Positions 24,483 through 29,580 of a stretch of 29,580 nucleotides of DNA are shown here, in pieces. This stretch comes from Dehalococcoidia bacterium UBA6495 (GTDB lineage: Bacteria > Chloroflexota > Dehalococcoidia > Lucifugimonadales > UBA826): NCBI GenBank assembly GCA_002435305.1, contig DJMH01000022.1, positions 39,949-69,528 of the forward strand, written 5' to 3'. A model generated the notes under the pieces. The model saw nothing but the letters and a program-made list of their open reading frames with translations. It searched no databases and was not told where the DNA came from. The number at the start of each line of letters is the position of its first letter. Position 1 is the stretch's first letter. The position numbers and the translations under genes were made by a program.

Positions 24483-25940
24483 ATGGACTTTTCCAAAATA
24501 AGAGTTAGATATGCCCCTAGTCCGACAGGTGAACCTCATGTTGGAAATATAAGGACGGCCCTTTTCGACTGGTTGATAGCTCGAAACAGTTCAGGACAAT
24601 TCATAGTAAGGGTTGAAGATACAGATCAAGCCAGAAAAGTGGAAGGGGCCATCGAATTACAAAAAGCCTCTCTTAAATGGTTGGGACTCGATTGGGATGA
24701 AGGCCTCGGACTGGATGGTAAGTATGGTCCCTATACCCAGTCAGAAAGACTGACTTTATATACCGATGTGGTAGAGCGCCTCTTGCAAAACGGAAAGGCA
24801 TATAAATGTTTTTGTAATCCTGAGAGATTGTCAAAGTTGAGGAAGAAACAACTGGAAAGTAAGGCGACTCTAATAGGATACGATGGGCATTGTAGGTCTC
24901 TGAAATTGGATGAATCTGACATATCAGGTTCCTTCGTTGTGAGGTTTAAAATGCCAGATGAGGGTGTATCAGAATTGGATGATCTAGTAAGAGGCCATTT
25001 GGAATTCGACAATTCTCTTTCTGACGACTTCGTAATGCTGAAATCAGATGGATACCCTACATACCACCTAGCCTCGGTTGTTGATGATCATTACATGGAC
25101 ATATCCCATGTGTTGAGGGGCGAGGAATGGGTGTCTAGTGTGCCACGACATGTTCAGCTTTATTTGGCTCTGGAATGGGAAATGCCGATATTTGCTCATT
25201 TGCCAACTATACTTGCCCCTGATAAATCTAAGCTTAGTAAACGCCATGGGGCAATCTCCGTTTTGGAGTATAAGAAAGCAGGCTATTTACCAGAAGCCAT
25301 GTTTAATTTTTTAAGTTTACTCGGCTGGTCTCTCGACGGAGACACGGAAATAATATCCAAAGAAGATTTGGTTAGTAAATTTGATCCCAGCCGGATAAGT
25401 TCTGCAAGTGCCATTTTTGATATAGAAAAGTTAAATTGGATGAATGGGCACTACATTCGGTCTATGAGCAGATTAGAATTATCACAAATACTTCGAAGCT
25501 ATTGGAAAGAATTCCCTCCAGAAACTTTTGATAGAAACCCAAGTTCGGATGAGGTAGATAAAATCTCCAAATTAGTTCAGGAAAGAATTAAAGTTCTTTC
25601 CGAGGCTTCAGATTTGGTGGCCTTTGTTTTCAAGGATGAAATTACCTACGATCCAAGTGAACTAATACAAAAACAGATGGATGCGGAATCTACGACTCGA
25701 ATATTAGATAGAGTGGACGAGTTGGTTTCAAAAATAGAGATTTTTTCCTCTAGTGCTATTGAAGTTGAATTAAGGGCGTTGGCCGATTCGATGGATGTTA
25801 AGGTTGGAACCTTGCTCGGAACCATTAGGGTCGCTACCTCAGGACAGAAGGTATCACCGCCTCTATTTGATTCATTGGAAGTGTTAGGACGCAATAGAGT
25901 TTTAGAATTATTGCACGTCGCCAAATCCAAATTGCCATAA
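24483..25940 (+). CDS. gltX: Glutamyl-tRNA synthetase
   Basis: 485 residues, the normal length. The class I HIGH motif is HVGN (19-22) in APSPTGEPHVGNIRTALF, and the KMSKS-like motif is KLSKR (250-254) in LAPDKSKLSKRHG. VRVEDTD (43-49) and the C-terminal all-helical anticodon-binding domain also match. It charges tRNA-Glu with glutamate, and may also charge tRNA-Gln if the organism uses GatCAB. The ATG has no evident Shine-Dalgarno; its leader holds two 14-bp direct repeats. Confidence 0.97.
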   Translation: MDFSKIRVRYAPSPTGEPHVGNIRTALFDWLIARNSSGQFIVRVEDTDQARKVEGAIELQKASLKWLGLDWDEGLGLDGKYGPYTQSERLTLYTDVVERLLQNGKAYKCFCNPERLSKLRKKQLESKATLIGYDGHCRSLKLDESDISGSFVVRFKMPDEGVSELDDLVRGHLEFDNSLSDDFVMLKSDGYPTYHLASVVDDHYMDISHVLRGEEWVSSVPRHVQLYLALEWEMPIFAHLPTILAPDKSKLSKRHGAISVLEYKKAGYLPEAMFNFLSLLGWSLDGDTEIISKEDLVSKFDPSRISSASAIFDIEKLNWMNGHYIRSMSRLELSQILRSYWKEFPPETFDRNPSSDEVDKISKLVQERIKVLSEASDLVAFVFKDEITYDPSELIQKQMDAESTTRILDRVDELVSKIEIFSSSAIEVELRALADSMDVKVGTLLGTIRVATSGQKVSPPLFDSLEVLGRNRVLELLHVAKSKLP

Positions 25941-25951
25941 TCGGATCAGGA

Positions 25952-25981
25952 TTGACCAGCAGGCCAGTCAAAATTTATACT
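25952..25981 (+). promoter_or_regulatory. Probable sigma-70-type promoter for yqeY-purQ
   Basis: TTGACC (25952-25957), an 18-bp spacer and TATACT (25976-25981) form a good -35/-10 pair, each one base from consensus. The start near 25988 leaves a leader of about 42 nt before yqeY. The -35 also forms one arm of a TTGAC/GTCAA inverted repeat across the spacer. Confidence 0.6.
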
Positions 25982-26029
25982 CGGAATTGTGAGTTCGAAA
26001 TCAAAAACTAGGAGGATGAAACCAAAGCA

Positions 26030-26476
26030 ATGCTACGTGAGACTTTAGATTCAGATCTCAAAGATGCTATGAGAAACAAAGAGGCTTTAAGGCGGACAGT
26101 GTTACGAACAATGCTATCTGAAATACGTAACGCGGAAATTAATTCCCAGACCACTTTAGATGATGAGGGAATAATTTCTGTTCTTACTAAGCAAGTGCAA
26201 CAACGCAAAGACAGTGTGGAAGCATACAATGCTGCCAATCGACAGGATTTGGTTGATAAAGAAACAGAAGAGATCAATATTATATCGGTGTATCTTCCTG
26301 ATCAGCTCCCTCCAGAAGAAATCGAAGGGATTATTAAAGCTGCTATATTAGAGACAGGGGCTTCAAGTTTGAGTGATATGGGAAAGGTTATGGGTTTTGT
26401 AATGCCTCAAGTTAGAGGTCGTGCCGATGGGAAAATTGTAAATACGATCGTAACCGAAATACTGAGAGCATTGTAA
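26030..26476 (+). CDS. yqeY: GatB/YqeY-domain protein
   Basis: 148 residues, the normal size. An N-terminal helical stretch (LRETLDSDLKDAMRNKEALRRTVLRTMLSEIRN) is followed by the helical YqeY region, ending in GKVMGFVMPQVRGRADGKIVN, which resembles the GatB tail domain that grips tRNA. Its role is not established; similarity to GatB suggests tRNA-amidotransferase association. The AGGAGG at 26010-26015 is 14 nt from this ATG, longer than ideal. An ATG immediately after it (26016) opens a different frame of 10 codons that stops at 26048, inside yqeY. Confidence 0.9.
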   Translation: MLRETLDSDLKDAMRNKEALRRTVLRTMLSEIRNAEINSQTTLDDEGIISVLTKQVQQRKDSVEAYNAANRQDLVDKETEEINIISVYLPDQLPPEEIEGIIKAAILETGASSLSDMGKVMGFVMPQVRGRADGKIVNTIVTEILRAL

Positions 26477-26481
26477 ACGTT

Positions 26482-27180
26482 GTGAAATTTGGAGTTGTTG
26501 TTTTCCCTGGGACATGGAGCGAGGTGGATTGCTACACCGTGTTGGATGAGGTGTTCAACGTCTCGGTTGAGTACGTTTGGCATAAGGAAACGGATCTCTC
26601 CACCTATGACTGCATTATATTACCAGGGGGATTTTCATTCGGTGATTACCTAAGATGCGGGGCTATTGCGAGGTTTTCTCCTGTGATGGAATCCTTAATT
26701 ACATTTGCTCGGTCTGGAGGATTGGTTTTCGGGATATGCAACGGGTTCCAAATTTTGTGTGAAGCGGGGTTGCTTCCGGGCGTTTTGGTTCGTAATAACC
26801 ATCTTGAGTTTCGATGCCAATGGACTGATTTAAGAGTTGATAATATCTCTACACCATTTTCCGCCAGAGCGGAGCCAGGGCAGGTTATTTCAGTTCCGAT
26901 ATCGCATGGCGAGGGAAACTATTTTGCTCCACACGAAACCTTGACAGAGATTGAAAACAATGGGCAGGTGATATTTCGGTATAGCGCTCCGAATGGTGAT
27001 ATGGACGTTGTTAATAATCCAAACGGGTCCATAAATAATATCGCGGGGGTGACTAACCCTGAAGGAAACGTCCTGGGTATGATGCCCCACCCCGAACGTT
27101 GCTGTGATTCGCTGCTGGGGGGAACCGACGGCAAATTGATATTCGGATCTGTAGTTGATTATCTATGGAACAAAACGTAG
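26482..27180 (+). CDS. purQ: Phosphoribosylformylglycinamidine synthase, glutaminase subunit PurQ
   Basis: 232 residues, start GTG, 5 nt after the yqeY stop. It is a class I glutamine amidotransferase: nucleophile Cys86 in GICNGFQ, and the His203/Glu205 pair in MPHPER complete the triad. PGGFSFGDYLRCGAIA is characteristic of PurQ. The usual N-terminal PGSNCD stretch is FPGTWSEVD here. It supplies ammonia from glutamine to PurL for FGAR to FGAM conversion in purine synthesis. No purS gene is seen directly before it, although the short PurL encoded downstream normally requires PurS. Confidence 0.95.
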   Translation: MKFGVVVFPGTWSEVDCYTVLDEVFNVSVEYVWHKETDLSTYDCIILPGGFSFGDYLRCGAIARFSPVMESLITFARSGGLVFGICNGFQILCEAGLLPGVLVRNNHLEFRCQWTDLRVDNISTPFSARAEPGQVISVPISHGEGNYFAPHETLTEIENNGQVIFRYSAPNGDMDVVNNPNGSINNIAGVTNPEGNVLGMMPHPERCCDSLLGGTDGKLIFGSVVDYLWNKT

Positions 27181-27607
27181 GTTGATTACCGGGATATTAC
27201 TTTCACTGATGGCAGCCTTAGGTTTCGGACTGGGTGCAGTTTTTATAAAAGCAGGCATGTCCTCTGTGAGCGTAAAAACAGCCACAGTGATATCACTCAT
27301 TTCTTCGACCGCCGTCACCATGGTTATAGCATTTCTTTTACATTATGAAGAAATTTTGTCTTTAGCCCCGATGGCCTTTATCTGGTTCATTTTGGCTGGG
27401 TTGATTACTTTTTTGGGAGGTCGATTTTTTAATTTTCACTCCATTAACCTGGTTGGCGCCTCAAAAGCATCGGCAGTAGTGTCATCGACTCCGTTATTTG
27501 CCGCTATATTGGCTGTGCTTTTCCTAAATGAGACTGTTGGGTTCATCCTAGGTATTGGAACCTTGTTGATAGTTGTTGGGATTACGTTGGTGGTAATACA
27601 AGAATGA
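27155..27607 (+). CDS. EamA/DMT-family permease half, N-terminal-type
   Basis: 150 residues from a TTG at 27155, overlapping purQ by 26 bp. A second TTG at 27182, just after the purQ stop, would give 141 residues and is equally possible. Five hydrophobic segments form one EamA unit: TGILLSLMAALGFGLGAVFIKAG at the start and a closing helix FILGIGTLLIVVGITLVV. A full DMT exporter has ten segments in two EamA units on one chain; here the second unit is a separate gene overlapping by ATGA. KRR before the first helix suggests a cytoplasmic N-terminus. The transported compound is unknown. It lies inside the pur cluster. Confidence 0.78.
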   Translation: MIIYGTKRRLITGILLSLMAALGFGLGAVFIKAGMSSVSVKTATVISLISSTAVTMVIAFLLHYEEILSLAPMAFIWFILAGLITFLGGRFFNFHSINLVGASKASAVVSSTPLFAAILAVLFLNETVGFILGIGTLLIVVGITLVVIQE

Positions 27608-28059
27608 GGGATACTGAAAAAAAACTTACTTATTATGGGTTCCTTTTCGCCGTTTGTGCGGCTTTCTTTTATGCCTTGTCGGCCTTGGTGGGGAAGAAAA
27701 TCACGGATGATTTTTCATCTCCCATGGTTGCTTCAGCATTTTCGATTTTGTTTGGGTTGATTGCAACAGGGTCAGTGTTTTTCGGTACTGTAACCAAGGA
27801 GGTCAGAAACTTATCGGGGCGGTCTTGGCTACTAATTGGACTATCTGGATGTGCTTCTGCTTTAGGTGTCTCGGGATGGTACTTGGCCCTAAATGTAACC
27901 CATGTAGTGGTTGTAGCCCCTATAGTAGCTGTTTACCCTCTAATAACAATATTAGCGGCATCATTATTTTTGCGAGGAATAGAAAAGGTTACCAAACAAA
28001 CTGTTGCTGGGGCGATAATTGTAGTCATTGGAGTATTGTTTGTAGGGTTTGGAACTTAA
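27604..28059 (+). CDS. EamA/DMT-family permease half, C-terminal-type
   Basis: 151 residues, starting with the ATG of an ATGA overlap with the upstream half. It contains five hydrophobic segments, beginning YYGFLFAVCAAFFYALSALVGKK and ending AGAIIVVIGVLFVGFG, one EamA unit. The two genes together have the ten-segment layout of a typical DMT transporter, so the products probably heterodimerise or each homodimerises. The frame relation (second gene in the -1 frame) would also fit a frameshift in an ancestral single gene, but the clean ATGA junction supports true separate genes. purL follows 25 nt later. Confidence 0.78.
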   Translation: MRDTEKKLTYYGFLFAVCAAFFYALSALVGKKITDDFSSPMVASAFSILFGLIATGSVFFGTVTKEVRNLSGRSWLLIGLSGCASALGVSGWYLALNVTHVVVVAPIVAVYPLITILAASLFLRGIEKVTKQTVAGAIIVVIGVLFVGFGT

Positions 28060-28084
28060 TGAAGGTATATGGATTGTAAGAAAT

Positions 28085-29580
28085 ATGGCATTTGACAAGG
28101 ATATATTGGACGAGCTCGCAATATCTTCCGCTGAATACGAGGTTATTGTAGAAAGATTAGGAAGAGAGCCAAACCACCTGGAACTCGGATTGTTTGGATC
28201 CCTTTGGAGCGAGCATTGTGGGTACAAGCATTCAAAGCCGTTACTTAAATTGTTTGCTTCAGATAATCCGAGACTTTTGGTAAATCCCGGAGAAGAAAAT
28301 GCCGGGGTAGTAGATATAGGAGATGGGTATGCGATTGTTTTCAAAATAGAGTCTCACAACCACCCATCCGCTATAGAACCATACCAGGGGGCCGCCACTG
28401 GTATTGGAGGAATAGTACGGGATATATTTGCCATGGGTGCGAGACCTATTGCGCTGTTGAACTCACTTAGGTTTGGACCTTTGGTAAATGAAAGAAATAA
28501 ATATATTTTTGACGGAGTCGTATCCGGTATTTCTGGATATGGAAACTGTATCGGGGTTCCCAATATTGGCGGAGAGGTGGTTTTTGCTGAATGTTATTCT
28601 GGCAATCCATTAGTAAATGCCATGTGCATAGGGTTATTAAGAGTGGATGAGCTTGTTAAAGCTACTTCTGGAAGCAGCGGAAATTTATTGATACTAGCAG
28701 GGTCTGGGACGGGGAAAGATGGAATTCATGGAGCCTCCGGCTTGGCTTCAAGGAGTTTTGAAGATGAGAGGGAATTAAGGCCGACAGTCCAGGTTGGAAA
28801 TCCTTTTCTCGAAAAAATACTGATTGAATCTTGTCTTGAAGTTGCTAGATCGGGAAAGATTGATGGAATGCAAGATTTAGGGGCGGCTGGCCTAACTAGT
28901 GCGTCGGTGGAATGCGCCGCCAGTGGTTCAACTGGTATTGAGATTGATATTGATTCGGTACCTCGGAGAGATGATGGTATGTCTCCATATGAGGTTATGT
29001 TGTCTGAGACACAAGAGCGTATGTTAGTTTCTGTTAAACCTGAGAATGCTGAAAGTGTGAAAGAAATATTTGACCGATGGGACATCGATAATTCGATAAT
29101 AGGCAAAGTTACTACGTCCAATCGAGTTCATATCGTGAGTGGGACTCAATTATTGGCCGATCTACCGGTAGGATTGCTTACAGACCCTCCGCAATATGTC
29201 ATAGATTCGATTACCCCCCCATATCTGAAACAATTACAAAACTACGATTTAAATCAGATAGATGTTCCGGATATCGCTCCGAATATGGTTTTAATGAGGC
29301 TTTTGTCCACTTCCAATTTAACTTGTCGTCAGTCCGTGTACCAAAAATATGATCATCAGGTTCAAACCAATACGGTGATACCACCTGGTTCCGATGGATC
29401 GCTCATCCGCATAAAAGGAACTGATAAAGGTATATCAGCCTCCACTGATGGGAATGGCCGTCTTGCATATCTGGATCCCTATGTAGGTGGCCAAATAGCC
29501 GTCGCTGAAGCTTGCAGGAATGTATCTTGTACCGGGGCCGAACCAATAGCCCTCACAAATTGTCTGAATTTTGGTAATCC
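28085..29580 (+). CDS. purL: Phosphoribosylformylglycinamidine synthase subunit PurL, 5' part
   Basis: The frame opened by ATG at 28085 stays open to the window edge (498 codons); the family is about 740 residues, so the C-terminal third is outside. N-terminal LFGSLWSEHCGYKHSKPLL is the PurL start, with the conserved WSEHC His. ESHNHPSAIEPYQGAATGIGGIVRD and GNPFLEK/GMQDLGAAGL match the ATP-binding AIRS-like domain of the small, Bacillus-type PurL, which works with PurQ and PurS. It converts FGAR, ATP and glutamine-derived ammonia to FGAM. The best upstream pattern is GTAAGAAAT, a weak Shine-Dalgarno. It belongs to the purQ transcription unit with the two EamA genes between. Confidence 0.96.
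   Translation, partial: MAFDKDILDELAISSAEYEVIVERLGREPNHLELGLFGSLWSEHCGYKHSKPLLKLFASDNPRLLVNPGEENAGVVDIGDGYAIVFKIESHNHPSAIEPYQGAATGIGGIVRDIFAMGARPIALLNSLRFGPLVNERNKYIFDGVVSGISGYGNCIGVPNIGGEVVFAECYSGNPLVNAMCIGLLRVDELVKATSGSSGNLLILAGSGTGKDGIHGASGLASRSFEDERELRPTVQVGNPFLEKILIESCLEVARSGKIDGMQDLGAAGLTSASVECAASGSTGIEIDIDSVPRRDDGMSPYEVMLSETQERMLVSVKPENAESVKEIFDRWDIDNSIIGKVTTSNRVHIVSGTQLLADLPVGLLTDPPQYVIDSITPPYLKQLQNYDLNQIDVPDIAPNMVLMRLLSTSNLTCRQSVYQKYDHQVQTNTVIPPGSDGSLIRIKGTDKGISASTDGNGRLAYLDPYVGGQIAVAEACRNVSCTGAEPIALTNCLNFGN

Noticed and set aside
27155..28059. A sequencing frameshift splitting one EamA gene
   Set aside because: The ATGA overlap, plausible starts and complete five-segment units favour two genes, though it is kept as a check item.
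28354..29121. Minus-strand ORFs over the right end
   Set aside because: They lie opposite purL, whose frame is open throughout and matches the family.

Overview
The window reads as chromosomal DNA of a free-living, moderately AT-rich bacterium, most likely a marine Chloroflexota of the SAR202 / Dehalococcoidia type. The strongest lineage clue is a complete one-piece tmRNA (minus strand, 6579-6927). Its tag peptide, GNKELALAA, resembles the Dehalococcoides tag as I remember it (GERELVLAG). Content also fits: a luciferase-like flavin oxidoreductase, a flavin halogenase-like enzyme, several SDRs, an enolase-superfamily sugar-acid dehydratase and many short-chain organic-acid enzymes. These families are known to be expanded in SAR202. 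Genes are tightly packed, with ATGA overlaps and convergent genes whose ends touch or overlap. TTG and GTG starts are frequent. I see no phage, insertion sequence or CRISPR array.

Layout. 1-2926: the end of a luciferase-like oxidoreductase, then a minus-strand pair (halogenase-like flavoenzyme followed by an SDR). 3218-4836: a GatC/AtzG-like small protein followed 5 nt later by an amidase-signature hydrolase. 4934-6339: a decaying zinc-ribbon protein and an epoxide-hydrolase-like enzyme, both on the minus strand. 6543-6948: ssrA (tmRNA) with its own promoter and terminator. 7081-11495: hydroxypyruvate isomerase, a homodimeric-type pyruvate dehydrogenase E1-like ThDP enzyme, a type II dehydroquinase homologue without its usual catalytic residues, and a cyclophilin lipoprotein. 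11492-14820: envelope proteins (a large anchored protein, a small lipoprotein-like protein, a YtkA-like protein) and a CAU-anticodon tRNA that resembles tRNA-Ile2.

14960-17843 (plus strand): SDR, TlpA-like lipoprotein, aminotransferase. 17848-20157 (minus): enolase-superfamily dehydratase followed by threonine synthase, divergent from an OxlT/MCT-like MFS transporter and a MATE exporter (20250-22961). 23035-29580 (plus): a housekeeping run of lspA, rluD, gltX, yqeY, purQ, two half-size EamA permease genes, and purL. purL is open to the right edge and is cut off there.

How it may work together (inference): the left two thirds looks like a scavenging toolkit for sugar acids, hydroxy-acids, amides, epoxides and aromatic or halogenated compounds. 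The right third is translation, lipoprotein processing and purine synthesis. The parts least explained by known systems are the dehydroquinase-like protein with replaced active site, the lone E1-like enzyme beside hydroxypyruvate isomerase, the halogenase-like protein with an extra C-terminal domain, and the split EamA pair between purQ and purL.
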